Assembly: GCA_964510785.1 (NCBI GenBank)
Contig: CAZECM010000075.1
Coordinates: 1-14,517, forward strand
Origin: JAAYZM01 sp964510785
GTDB taxonomy: Bacteria > Actinomycetota > Actinomycetes > Actinomycetales > Cellulomonadaceae
Length of the DNA: 14,517 nt
Direction: 5' to 3'
Shown: in pieces, positions 5,459 to 13,342 of the stretch
Position numbering within the stretch: position 1 is the first letter of the stretch
How the letters are laid out: each line of letters begins with the position of its first letter
Made by a program: the position numbers and the translations under genes
The notes under the pieces: model-generated
Databases searched by the model: none
The model's input: the letters and a program-made list of their open reading frames with translations, nothing else
What the model was told of the DNA's origin: nothing

Positions 5459-7927
5459 CTAGAGCGTCGCCTCGACGCGAACCGTCGAGCCCGCGGGCGC
5501 GTACGGCACCTCGTTTCCTTCGATCGCCACGCCGTCCACGACGAGACGCGCGCGCGAGCCCGAAGCCCCGGAGTTCTTGACGGTGATCTCGTACGTCGCG
5601 CCACGGGCCACGCGGCGGACAGAGAACTCCGGCACGTCCGGCCCGAGCTGCGGGTCGACGACGATCCCGTCCCAGCCCGGGCGCACCCCGAGCAGGTACT
5701 GGCTCGCCGCCACGAAGGTCCACGCCGCGGTACCGGTGAGCCAGGAGTTCTTGGCCTCGCCGTGACGCGGCGCCTGCTTGCCCGCGATCATCTGCGCGAA
5801 GACGTACGGCTCGAGGCGGTGCACCTCGGACTTCTCCTCGCGGTAGGCCGGGGTGATCCGCTTGTACAGGTCGAACGCCCGCTCGCCGCGGCCCACCACG
5901 GTCTCGGCGATGATGACCCACGGGTTGTTGTGGCAGAAGATGCCACCGTTCTCCTTGTAGCCCGGCGGGTAGGTCGACACCTCGCCCATGTGGACCTGGT
6001 AGCTCGTGTACGCGGGGTACTGCAGCACGAGCCCGTGGTCCGAGCCGAGCATCTCGTACGCCGAGTCGAGCGCCTGGATGGCAGGAGCCTCGACGTCGTC
6101 GGGCCCGGAACCCACGCCCACACCGGCCATGACCGCGAAGCCCTGCGGCTCGATCCAGATCTTGCCCTCGGGGTGCGCGTCGGTGCCGATGGGCTCGCCG
6201 AAGTAGTCGTACGCGCGCAGGAACCAGCGCCCGTCCCAGCCGTGCGTAAGGATCGCCGCGCGCATGTCCTCGACCGCGCCGCGGGCACGCTCCGCCTCGT
6301 CGCCGAGCCCCCTGCGCTCGGCGATCTCGGCGTAGTCCGCCCCGTAGAGCACGAACTGCGCGGCGATGAACACGGACTCGGCGACGCCGCCCCCCTTGTT
6401 CTCCGTGGTCTGGAAGGACTCGCCCGGCGTCGTGGAGAAGCAGTTGAGGTTGAGGCAGTCGTTCCAGTCCGCGCGCCCGATGAGCGGCAGGCCGTGCGGG
6501 CCGCGGTTGTCCACCGTGAACTGGAAGGAGCGCGTCAGGTGCTCGAAGAGCGAGACCTCGGAGCCGGGCTCGTTGTCGAAGGGCACCTGCTCGTCGAGGA
6601 TCGAGTAGTCGCCCGTCTCACGCAGGTAGCCGGCCACGCCCGCGATGAGCCACAGCGGGTCGTCGTTGAAGCCTGAGCCCACGTCGTTGTTCCCGCGCTT
6701 CGTGAGCGGCTGGTACTGGTGGTAGGCCGAGCCGTCGGGGAACTGCGTCGAGGCGATGTCGATGATGCGCTCGCGGGCCCGCTCCGGCACGAGGTGCACG
6801 AAGCCGAGCAGGTCCTGGTTGGAGTCGCGGAAGCCCATGCCGCGCCCGATGCCCGTCTCGAAGAACGACGCCGAGCGGGACATGTTGAACGTGACCATGC
6901 ACTGGTACTGGTTCCAGATGTTGACCGTGCGGTCGAGCTTTTCGTCGGTGCTCTCCACCGAGTAGGTGCTCAGCAGCTCGGTCCAGTACGCGCGAAGCGC
7001 TTCGAACGCGGCGTCGACCTGCGCGCTCGTCGCGAACCGGCCGAGCAGCGCGTGGGCGCGGGTCTTGTTGACGACCTGCTTCGCGTCGTCCGCCCACTTC
7101 TCCTCGTCGGGGTTCTCGACGTAGCCGAGCACGAACACGTACTCGCGCGAGGCGCCCGGCTCGAGCTCGACCTCGAGGGCGTGCGAGGCGATCGGGTACC
7201 AGCCCGACGCCACCGAGTTCGTGGCCTTGCCGGCGAGCGGGACGGCCGCCTCGCCGAGGGAGTTGTACGCGCCCACGAACGAGTCGCGGTCCGTGTCGAA
7301 GCCCGCGACCTGCGCGTTCACGCCGTACACGGCGTAGTGGTCGCGGCGCTCGCGGTACTCGGTCTTGTGGTAGATCGCGGCACCGGAAGGGGCGTCGAGC
7401 TCGACCTCGACCTCGCCGATCGACAGGTTGCGCTGGTAGTTGGTCTGGTCGTCCTGCGCGTTCCACAGGCAGAACTCCGCGAAGGAGAACAGCCGCACGT
7501 GCTTCGCAGCGTCGGACGTGTTGGTGACCGTGACGCGCTGCACCTCGGCGGTCTCGCCGAGCGGCACGAAGTACAGGGACTCGACGCGCAGGCCACCCCG
7601 CTCGCCGGTGATGCTCGTGTAGCCGAGGCCGTGGCGCGTCTCGAAGTGATCGAGCTCGGCCTTGACGGGCAGCCACGAGGGGGTCCAGACGTCGCCGCCG
7701 TCGTTGACGTAGAAGTAGCGGCCCCCGGCGTCGGCCGGGATGTTGTTGTAGCGGTACCGCGTGAGCCGGCGCATGCGCGCGTCGCGGTAGAAGGAGTAGC
7801 CGCCCGCCTGGTGGGAGATGAGCGAGAAGAACTGCTCCGACCCCAGGTAGTTGATCCACGGGTACGGCGTGTGCGGCGTCGTGATGACGTACTCGCGGGC
7901 TTCGTCGTCGAAGTGTCCAAACCGCAT
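5459..7927 (-). CDS. cbp: Cellobiose phosphorylase (GH94)
   Basis: This enzyme phosphorolyses cellobiose in the cytoplasm to glucose 1-phosphate and glucose, saving one ATP per disaccharide in cellulose use. The 822 residues equal the length of the characterised Cellulomonas gilvus enzyme, and the start MRFGHFDDEAREYVITTPHT matches its N-terminus; an in-frame ATG 16 codons upstream is rejected for this reason and because an AGGAG Shine-Dalgarno sits 8 bases before the chosen ATG. Layout: N-terminal beta-sandwich (about 1-290), helical linker, (alpha/alpha)6 barrel (about 310-735), C-terminal beta segment. Key residues fall at the family numbers: general acid D490 in RADWNDCLN, substrate-contact E649 in HMGEV, and phosphate-binding R351, H666, T731 and G732. 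No signal peptide. The gene stands alone, without a cellobiose transporter beside it, with a CebR-like operator upstream. It ends in TAG. Confidence 0.97.
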   Translation of the reverse strand: MRFGHFDDEAREYVITTPHTPYPWINYLGSEQFFSLISHQAGGYSFYRDARMRRLTRYRYNNIPADAGGRYFYVNDGGDVWTPSWLPVKAELDHFETRHGLGYTSITGERGGLRVESLYFVPLGETAEVQRVTVTNTSDAAKHVRLFSFAEFCLWNAQDDQTNYQRNLSIGEVEVELDAPSGAAIYHKTEYRERRDHYAVYGVNAQVAGFDTDRDSFVGAYNSLGEAAVPLAGKATNSVASGWYPIASHALEVELEPGASREYVFVLGYVENPDEEKWADDAKQVVNKTRAHALLGRFATSAQVDAAFEALRAYWTELLSTYSVESTDEKLDRTVNIWNQYQCMVTFNMSRSASFFETGIGRGMGFRDSNQDLLGFVHLVPERARERIIDIASTQFPDGSAYHQYQPLTKRGNNDVGSGFNDDPLWLIAGVAGYLRETGDYSILDEQVPFDNEPGSEVSLFEHLTRSFQFTVDNRGPHGLPLIGRADWNDCLNLNCFSTTPGESFQTTENKGGGVAESVFIAAQFVLYGADYAEIAERRGLGDEAERARGAVEDMRAAILTHGWDGRWFLRAYDYFGEPIGTDAHPEGKIWIEPQGFAVMAGVGVGSGPDDVEAPAIQALDSAYEMLGSDHGLVLQYPAYTSYQVHMGEVSTYPPGYKENGGIFCHNNPWVIIAETVVGRGERAFDLYKRITPAYREEKSEVHRLEPYVFAQMIAGKQAPRHGEAKNSWLTGTAAWTFVAASQYLLGVRPGWDGIVVDPQLGPDVPEFSVRRVARGATYEITVKNSGASGSRARLVVDGVAIEGNEVPYAPAGSTVRVEATL

Positions 7928-7935
7928 GGTGCAGT

Positions 7936-7940
7936 CTCCT
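7936..7940 (-). promoter_or_regulatory. Shine-Dalgarno deciding the cellobiose phosphorylase start
   Basis: AGGAG on the minus strand is 8 bases from the ATG at 7927. It supports this start over the in-frame ATG at 7975, which would place the operator inside the coding region. Confidence 0.8.
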
Positions 7941-7960
7941 GATTGCTGGTGTCCCGGGCA

Positions 7961-7974
7961 CGGGAGCGCTCCCA
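7961..7974. promoter_or_regulatory. CebR/LacI-type operator upstream of cellobiose phosphorylase
   Basis: CGGGAGCGCTCCCA contains a perfect 12-base palindrome GGGAGCGCTCCC (7962-7973). It differs in one outer base from TGGGAGCGCTCCCA, the known binding site of CebR, the LacI-family cellobiose-responsive repressor of actinobacteria. It lies 33 bases upstream of the phosphorylase ATG and about 16 bases downstream of its proposed -10, where a bound repressor would block elongation or promoter clearance. No cebR gene is in the window. Confidence 0.85.
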
Positions 7975-7984
7975 CAACCCGCCG

Positions 7985-8014
7985 CGGACATCATAGCGGC
8001 CGGGGCGCTACCGT
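7985..8014 (+). promoter_or_regulatory. Putative dcd promoter (leaderless)
   Basis: CGGACA (7985-7990) and TACCGT (8009-8014) are separated by 18 bases. Six bases separate the -10 from the dcd GTG, so transcription should start at or beside the start codon; there is no Shine-Dalgarno. Confidence 0.5.
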
Positions 8015-8019
8015 GGCAC
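7990..8019 (-). promoter_or_regulatory. Putative cellobiose phosphorylase promoter
   Basis: Read on the minus strand, GTGCCA (8019-8014) and TATGAT (7995-7990) are 18 bases apart; the -10 matches the consensus at 5 of 6 positions. The expected transcript start is near 7983, giving a leader of about 55 bases that contains the CebR-like operator. It overlaps the opposing dcd promoter almost completely. Confidence 0.5.
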
Positions 8020-8020
8020 C

Positions 8021-8596
8021 GTGCTTCTCTCCGACCGCGACATCCGCGCCCAGCTCGACTCCGGCCGCGTCGTCCTCGAGCCCTACGAGCCGGGCATGAT
8101 CCAGCCGTCGAGCATCGACGTGCGGCTCGACAAGTTCTTCCGGCTGTTCGACAACCACAAGTACACGGTCATCGACCCGTCGCTCGACCAGCCCGAGCTC
8201 ACGCGCCTCGTCGAGGTCGAGCCCGACAAGGCTTTCGTGCTGCATCCCGGCGAGTTCGTGCTCGGGTCAACGTACGAGTCCGTCACGCTGCCCGACGACG
8301 TGGCCGCCCGCCTCGAGGGCAAGTCCTCCCTGGGGCGCCTCGGCCTGCTGACCCACTCGACGGCGGGCTTCATCGACCCGGGTTTCTCGGGCCACGTGAC
8401 CCTCGAGCTCTCGAACGTCGCGACGCTGCCGATCACGCTGTGGCCGGGCATGAAGATCGGTCAGCTCTGCTTCTTCCAGCTCTCCTCGCCCGCCGAGGAG
8501 CCCTACGGCTCGTCGCGCTACGGCTCGCGGTACCAGGGCCAGCGCGGCCCGACGGCGTCCCGCTCGGCGCAGAACTTCTACCGCACCGAGGTATGA
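8021..8596 (+). CDS. dcd: dCTP deaminase, probably bifunctional (dUMP-forming)
   Basis: Dcd deaminates dCTP on the route to dTTP; the Mycobacterium tuberculosis type also hydrolyses the dUTP formed, giving dUMP directly. The 191 residues start LLSDRDIRAQLDSGR (GTG read as Met) and carry the family core RLEGKSSLGRLGLLTHSTAG at 97-116, with nucleotide-contacting S102, S103 and R106, then FIDPGFSGHVTLELSN with catalytic E129. The C-terminal lid PYGSSRYGSRYQGQRGPTAS (161-180) closes over the triphosphate. Strong likeness to the mycobacterial enzyme supports bifunctionality, but that is inferred. The GTG at 8021 gives exactly the family's usual N-terminus. The stop overlaps the next gene by 4 bases (ATGA). 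Confidence 0.96.
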   Translation: MLLSDRDIRAQLDSGRVVLEPYEPGMIQPSSIDVRLDKFFRLFDNHKYTVIDPSLDQPELTRLVEVEPDKAFVLHPGEFVLGSTYESVTLPDDVAARLEGKSSLGRLGLLTHSTAGFIDPGFSGHVTLELSNVATLPITLWPGMKIGQLCFFQLSSPAEEPYGSSRYGSRYQGQRGPTASRSAQNFYRTEV

Positions 8597-9618
8597 GCCC
8601 CGGCTGGCCCGGCCTCGCGGCGGCGCTCTCGGGGGACGCCGAGGGGCGCTCGCGACACCTGCTCGTGCTGCGCGGTGGCACGGCGCCCGCCGTCGTCGAG
8701 ATGCTCGCACGCGCCCGATTCTCCGCAACGCGGTGGGAGAGGGTGGCCGACGACGGCGCCCCCGGGGTGCTGCGCCTCTCGCGGCACTCGACGCTCGCCG
8801 GGCCGTTCGCCGTCGGGCGCGCCGAGTCGATGGACCTCCAGCTACCCGCGTGGGGCGAGCTCGCGTTCGTGGTGCACGGACCCCGGGAGCGCGGCGAGGA
8901 GCCGTGGGACGTGGGCGGCGACCGTGACGGGCTCAAGCGGGTGTTCGCGGCGGGCATGCCGGTGCGCGACGAGGGACGGATGGTCGAGTGGCTCGTCGCC
9001 GCGGCCCGGCACCTCGAGGGGGCGGTGCGGTTCGGTGACCCGGGCGCCGTCGTCGTCCCCGATCCCCTCGCGATGGTGGACGTGACCGTGTACTCGGGCG
9101 TCTGGCTCGAGCCCGAGGCGGCCCTGCACGTCGCGCAGCGCGTGGCCCCGCAGGCCCAGCTCGCGATGGATCCGCACCAGTGGGTGGGGCCCGCACCGGT
9201 GGACCTGCGCGAGGTCGGGGTGGTGCCGCAGCCCGAGGCCGAGCGCGCGGCGTTGCACGCGGACGCGGACGCAGCGGACCTGGGCGTCGTCGTCGGCCCC
9301 GACGTGCTGGACGGCTACGGGATCGTCGTCGACCTCGACACCGACATCGACGGGAGCATCGCGATCGAGGTGTTCGGCGAGGAGGAGGCCCCGCCCGCGG
9401 TCGCCGCCGAGCCGTGGGCCGCCGGGGGGGTCGTGGCCTACCGGGTCGCGTGGCTGTGGGACGAGGAGGAGGAGTCGCAGGCCGAACGCCCGCCCATGAC
9501 GTACCGGGTCGCCCGCGCCCGCGCCGCGACCCTCGTGGCCGCCCTGACCGGGGCGCTCGGTGCCGCGACCGCCCCGGCGCTCGCCCTCACCCCCGACGGA
9601 TTCCCGCGCGGGATGTGA
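8593..9618 (+). CDS. Unrecognised cysteine-free protein coupled to dcd
   Basis: I do not recognise this 341-residue protein. It has no cysteine, no signal peptide and no membrane segment, so it is probably cytosolic. Residues 1-200 look like a mixed alpha/beta domain with hydrophobic strands (HLLVLRGG at 22-29, LAFVVHG, AVVVPDP, VDVTVYSGVWL). Residues about 225-310 are acidic, with VVDLDTDIDGSIAIEVFGEEE and a DEEEE run. The end is a hydrophobic alanine-rich stretch, AATLVAALTGALGAATAPAL, likely one helix. Its ATG shares ATGA with the dcd stop, so the two are co-translated; this suggests but does not prove a nucleotide-metabolism link. A G7 run at 9424-9430 is a slippage-prone site, though the frame continues sensibly after it. 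Codon use is like the neighbours. Confidence 0.82.
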   Translation: MSPGWPGLAAALSGDAEGRSRHLLVLRGGTAPAVVEMLARARFSATRWERVADDGAPGVLRLSRHSTLAGPFAVGRAESMDLQLPAWGELAFVVHGPRERGEEPWDVGGDRDGLKRVFAAGMPVRDEGRMVEWLVAAARHLEGAVRFGDPGAVVVPDPLAMVDVTVYSGVWLEPEAALHVAQRVAPQAQLAMDPHQWVGPAPVDLREVGVVPQPEAERAALHADADAADLGVVVGPDVLDGYGIVVDLDTDIDGSIAIEVFGEEEAPPAVAAEPWAAGGVVAYRVAWLWDEEEESQAERPPMTYRVARARAATLVAALTGALGAATAPALALTPDGFPRGM

Positions 9619-9641
9619 ACTTCGCCTCAGGCACCTCTGCG

Positions 9642-9669
9642 TGATCGGGCGGTCGGAGGTTGGTATTCT
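9642..9669 (+). promoter_or_regulatory. Possible promoter of the mrp antiporter operon
   Basis: TATTCT at 9664-9669 is a fair -10, in the only AT-rich spot of the 119-base gap; the -35 (TGATCG at 9642-9647, 16-base spacer) is poor. The leader would be about 62 bases. I see no riboswitch or sodium-responsive element in it, and no terminator hairpin after 9618. Confidence 0.4.
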
Positions 9670-9737
9670 GAGCGCGGTTCGCACGGCGCGCGTGGGGGCC
9701 ACCCCGACCACCCGCCCATGACCAGGACGGAGCGGCC

Positions 9738-12722
9738 GTGCTCATACTCCTCATCGCCCACGTAGTGGCGGCGCTCGGCGCGCCCACGCTCGTGCGGTTG
9801 ATGGGGCGGCGCGCCTTCCTCGTCCTCGCGCTCGTGCCCGCCGGGGCGGCGGCATGGGCCCTGAGCCAGACCACCGCCGTGCTGCGCGGCGACACCCCCC
9901 TCGAGGTCATCGAGTGGATACCCGGGCTCGGCCTGCAGATCGCCTTCGAGCTCGACACGCTCTCGTGGTTCATGGCGCTCATCGTGGGCGCGATCGGCGC
10001 CGTCGTGCTCGTGTACTGCTCGAGCTACTTCTCCGCGAGCGCGGGCGGCCTGGGCCGGTTCGGCGGGGTGCTCGTCGCGTTCGCCGGGGCGATGCTCGGT
10101 CTCGTCGTCGCGGACGACATGCTCCTCATGTTCGTCTTCTGGGAGCTGACCACGGTCTTCTCCTACCTGCTCATCGGCCACTACGCGGATCGCAAGGCCT
10201 CCCGCCGCGCGGCGATGCAGGCGATCGTCATCACGACGTTCGGCGGCCTCGCGATGCTCGTGGGCGTCATCATCCTGGGCGACGCGACGGGCTCGCACCG
10301 GATCAGCCACCTCCTCGCGGACCCTCCCCGCGGCACGGCCGTCACGGTCGCCGCGGTGCTCATCCTCGTGGGTGCCGTCACGAAGTCGGCCCTCATCCCG
10401 CTGCACTTCTGGCTGCCCGCCGCGATGGCCGCGCCCACCCCGGTCAGCGCGTACCTGCACGCGGCCGCGATGGTCAAGGCCGGCGTCTACCTCGTGGCCC
10501 GCTTCGCCCCCGCGTTCGCGGAGCTCACGGCGTGGCGCGCCATCATCATCTCGCTCGGGCTCGGCTCCCTCCTGCTGGGCGGGTACCGAGCGCTGCGCCA
10601 GAACGACCTCAAGCTCGTCCTCGCGTTCGGCACGGTCTCCCAGCTCGGGCTGCTCATCTTCCTCGTCGGGCTCGGCACGCAGGCCGCCGCGCTCGCGGGC
10701 CTCGCCATGATCGGCGCGCACGCGATGTTCAAGGCGGCGTTGTTCCTCGTGGTCGGCATCGTCGACTCGGCGACCGGCACGCGTGACCTGCGTCGGCTCT
10801 CCGGCGTGGGCCGGACCCTGCCCATCACGGCGACGGCGGCCGCCCTCGCGACGGCGTCCATGATCGGCCTGCCGCCGTTCGCGGGCTACGTCGCCAAGGA
10901 GGCGGCGCTCGAGGCCGTGCTGCACGACGACCTTCCCGGCACGCTCGGCGTCGTCGTCGTCATCGGGGTCGCGCTCGGCTCGGCGCTCACCGTCGCGTAC
11001 GGCCTGCGCTTCTTCTGGGGCGCCTTCGGGACGAAGTCTCACGTCATCGCGGACCCCGACGCGGACGACGACGCCGAGCCCAAGCCCGCGCACGTCTCCC
11101 GCCCGTCCCTCCTGCTCGTCTGGCCGGCGCTCGCGCTCGCTGTCGGTGGCCTCGCCGCGGCACTCATCCCACAGCTCGGCCAGCGGCTGCTCCAGCCGTA
11201 CGCGGCGACCCTGCCGATCGGCGAGCCGGGCCACCTCACCCTGTGGGCCGGCTTCACCCCGGCGTTCGCGGTGACGCTCGCCGTCCTCGGCGTCGGCCTC
11301 GTGCTCTTCCTCGCCCGCAAGCCCGTCGCGGCGCTGCAGGCGCGGCTGCACGTCGCGCCCGACGCGGACTCGGTCTACCGCCGGTCGATGCGCCGCCTCG
11401 ACGACTTCGCGGCGGACCTCACGGCGTTCACCCAGCGTGGTTCGTTGCCGTTCTACGTGGGCTCGATCCTCGTGGCGATCGTCGTCGTGCCCGGCTCGAC
11501 CATGCTCGCGCGCACGGTGTGGCCCGCCGAGATCCGGCTGTGGGACCGGCCGGCCCAGCTCGCGGCGGGTGCCGTCGTCATGATCGCGGCGATCCTCGCG
11601 GCCCGCTCGCGCCGCCGCCTCAAGGCCGTCATCCTGCTCGGCGTCTCGGGGTTCGGCGTCGCGATGTTCTTCCTGCTGCACGGCGCCCCGGACCTCGCGC
11701 TCACCCAGGTGCTCGTCGAGACGGTCACGCTCGTCGTGTTCGTGCTCGTGCTGCGGCGCATCCCGCCGTACTTCTCCGACCGACCCCTCGCGGTGTCCCG
11801 CTGGTTGCGGCTCGGGATCGGTGTGGCCGTCGGGATCACCGTGGCCGGGTTCGCGCTCGTCGCGCCGTCGGCCCGTATCCACGAGGCGGTGTCCGTCGAC
11901 TTCGCGCGCGAGGCGCTCGAGTACGGCGGCGGGAAGAACATCGTCAACGTGGCCCTCGTCGACATCCGCGCGTGGGACACGATGGGCGAGATCTCGGTGC
12001 TCCTCGTCGCGGCCACGGGAGTCGCCTCGCTCGTGTTCCTCTCGCGCCGCTCGGGCTCGCTGTTCCGGGCGGACGACGCCGAGGACTCCACCAACGTGTG
12101 GGCCAGCGGGGTGCCCGCGGCGGGCATCGCGAAGTTGCAGCGCGCGGCGGGCGAGGTCCCGGCGACGCCCGCGAACGCCGAGCGCTACGCCCGGATGCGT
12201 GTGTGGATCCGGGCGGGGTCGACGCTCGCCCCGGGCCGGCGCTCCGTCATCTTCGAGGTCGTCACCCGCTTGCTGTTCCACCTCATGATCCTGTTCGCGA
12301 TCTACCTGCTGTTCTCGGGCCACAACGCGCCGGGTGGCGGCTTCGCGGCGGGGCTCGTGGTCGGCATCGCGCTCATGGTGCGCTACCTCGCGGGTGGTCG
12401 CTACGAGCTCGGCGAGGCGGCCCCCGTGCACCCCGGCCTGCTGCTCGGCACGGGCCTGTTCCTCTCGGCGGGCGTGGGCCTCGTCTCGCTCGTCCTCACG
12501 GGCAACCCGTTGCGCTCGCTGCTCATCGACCTGTCCCTACCGGTGCTCGGGGAGATCCACATCGTCACGAGCCTCGTCTTCGACGTGGGCGTGTTCCTCG
12601 TCGTCATCGGCCTCGTGCTCGACATCCTGCGCTCGCTCGGCGCGGAGATCGACCGCCAGGGCGAGATGGAGGGGCACGACGTGGGCCCCGGTGCCGCCGC
12701 GCTCGAGGGAGGTGCGCGATGA
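9738..12722 (+). CDS. mrpA: Mrp/Mnh cation/proton antiporter subunit A fused to subunit B
   Basis: This 994-residue integral membrane protein is the large subunit of the Mrp Na+(Li+)/H+ antiporter, used for sodium and alkaline tolerance. Residues 1-450 are the complex I NuoL-like unit: E136 in VFWELTTV, K216 in AVTKSALIPLHFWLP with H223, and K247 in AAMVKAGVYL, all on the proton path. A linker and further helices follow, then a DUF4040-like part (about 610-680, GAPDLALTQVLVETVTLVVF). From about 832 (RSVIFEVVTRLLFHLMILFA, then FSGHNAPGGGFAAGL) the MrpB domain is fused at the C-terminus, the usual state in actinobacteria. The GTG start at 9738 has AGGACGGAG about 7 bases upstream. Its TGA overlaps mrpC by 4 bases. 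A long antisense open frame here is a GC artefact. Confidence 0.96.
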   Translation: MLILLIAHVVAALGAPTLVRLMGRRAFLVLALVPAGAAAWALSQTTAVLRGDTPLEVIEWIPGLGLQIAFELDTLSWFMALIVGAIGAVVLVYCSSYFSASAGGLGRFGGVLVAFAGAMLGLVVADDMLLMFVFWELTTVFSYLLIGHYADRKASRRAAMQAIVITTFGGLAMLVGVIILGDATGSHRISHLLADPPRGTAVTVAAVLILVGAVTKSALIPLHFWLPAAMAAPTPVSAYLHAAAMVKAGVYLVARFAPAFAELTAWRAIIISLGLGSLLLGGYRALRQNDLKLVLAFGTVSQLGLLIFLVGLGTQAAALAGLAMIGAHAMFKAALFLVVGIVDSATGTRDLRRLSGVGRTLPITATAAALATASMIGLPPFAGYVAKEAALEAVLHDDLPGTLGVVVVIGVALGSALTVAYGLRFFWGAFGTKSHVIADPDADDDAEPKPAHVSRPSLLLVWPALALAVGGLAAALIPQLGQRLLQPYAATLPIGEPGHLTLWAGFTPAFAVTLAVLGVGLVLFLARKPVAALQARLHVAPDADSVYRRSMRRLDDFAADLTAFTQRGSLPFYVGSILVAIVVVPGSTMLARTVWPAEIRLWDRPAQLAAGAVVMIAAILAARSRRRLKAVILLGVSGFGVAMFFLLHGAPDLALTQVLVETVTLVVFVLVLRRIPPYFSDRPLAVSRWLRLGIGVAVGITVAGFALVAPSARIHEAVSVDFAREALEYGGGKNIVNVALVDIRAWDTMGEISVLLVAATGVASLVFLSRRSGSLFRADDAEDSTNVWASGVPAAGIAKLQRAAGEVPATPANAERYARMRVWIRAGSTLAPGRRSVIFEVVTRLLFHLMILFAIYLLFSGHNAPGGGFAAGLVVGIALMVRYLAGGRYELGEAAPVHPGLLLGTGLFLSAGVGLVSLVLTGNPLRSLLIDLSLPVLGEIHIVTSLVFDVGVFLVVIGLVLDILRSLGAEIDRQGEMEGHDVGPGAAALEGGAR

Positions 12723-13342
12723 CGATGGACATGAGCCCGTCCCTCGTGCTCGTCGTGACGATCGGCGTGCTCGTCGCCGCGGGCGTCTACCTCATCCTCG
12801 AGCGTTCGCTGACGCGCATCATCATCGGCGTCGTGCTGCTCGGCAACGGTGTCAACCTGCTGCTGCTCGTGGCGGGCGGCGCCGCGGGGGGCGCCCCGAT
12901 CATCGGGATGACGCCCGAGGACGAGATGTCCGACCCGCTGCCCGAGGCGCTCATCCTCACCGCGATCGTCATCACGCTCGGCATGACGGCGTTCCTCCTC
13001 GCGCTCGCCTACCGCTCGTGGCAGCTCCACGGCCACGACGAGGTGCAGGACGACGTCGAGGACCGCCGCATCGCGTACCTCGCGGCCCGTGACGAGCTGG
13101 CCTTCGCCGACGCGGACACGGACCTCGTCGACTCCGACCTCGAGGAAGAGGCCCACGAGGTGCGGGACGAGACGGACACGCTCACGATCCTCGCGGGGGA
13201 GGCCGGCCTGGTGAACGTGCCCGTCGAGGCGGTCCGGCCGAAGGACGCGGGGCGTCCCGACGACGACGGCGGACGCTCGGGCGACGGCGCACGCTCCGAC
13301 GACGGCGGCACGCCGTCCGACGGCGGGGAGGCGGGTCGATGA
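12719..13342 (+). CDS. mrpC: Mrp/Mnh antiporter subunit C with long acidic tail
   Basis: Residues 1-108 are the NuoK-like subunit C with three membrane helices: LVLVVTIGVLVAAGVYLILE (about 9-28), the GVVLLGNGVNLLLLVAGG helix (37-54), and LPEALILTAIVITLGMTAFLLALAY (74-98), including the conserved PEALILTAIVI motif. The protein is 207 residues against roughly 110-130 in the classic family; the extra part is a soluble cytoplasmic-type tail rich in Asp and Glu (about 104-152), ending in a low-complexity DDGG/SGDG/SDDGG repeat (180-204). A GGGAGG Shine-Dalgarno lies 6-7 bases before the ATG, within the end of mrpA. Both ends overlap neighbours by ATGA. Subunit C is needed for assembly of the antiporter. 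Confidence 0.93.
   Translation: MTMDMSPSLVLVVTIGVLVAAGVYLILERSLTRIIIGVVLLGNGVNLLLLVAGGAAGGAPIIGMTPEDEMSDPLPEALILTAIVITLGMTAFLLALAYRSWQLHGHDEVQDDVEDRRIAYLAARDELAFADADTDLVDSDLEEEAHEVRDETDTLTILAGEAGLVNVPVEAVRPKDAGRPDDDGGRSGDGARSDDGGTPSDGGEAGR

Noticed and set aside
5276..6676. 466-codon plus-strand frame over the phosphorylase gene
   Set aside because: Low-complexity Arg/Val/Glu/His composition; antisense to a confidently identified enzyme.
7928..7975. N-terminal extension of cellobiose phosphorylase to an ATG at 7975
   Set aside because: It would place the operator and Shine-Dalgarno inside the gene, and the family starts at MRxGHFDDEAREY.
9718..9765. 15-codon upstream ORF overlapping the mrpA start
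   Set aside because: No Shine-Dalgarno, no conserved pattern, and a chance ATG is as likely; the GTG at 9738 has a good ribosome-binding site.
9627..12431. Very long open reading frame antisense to mrpA (over 900 codons)
   Set aside because: It is made almost only of Arg, Glu, Asp, Gly and His, as expected for the mirror of GC-rich membrane-protein codons; the plus strand has convincing conserved motifs.
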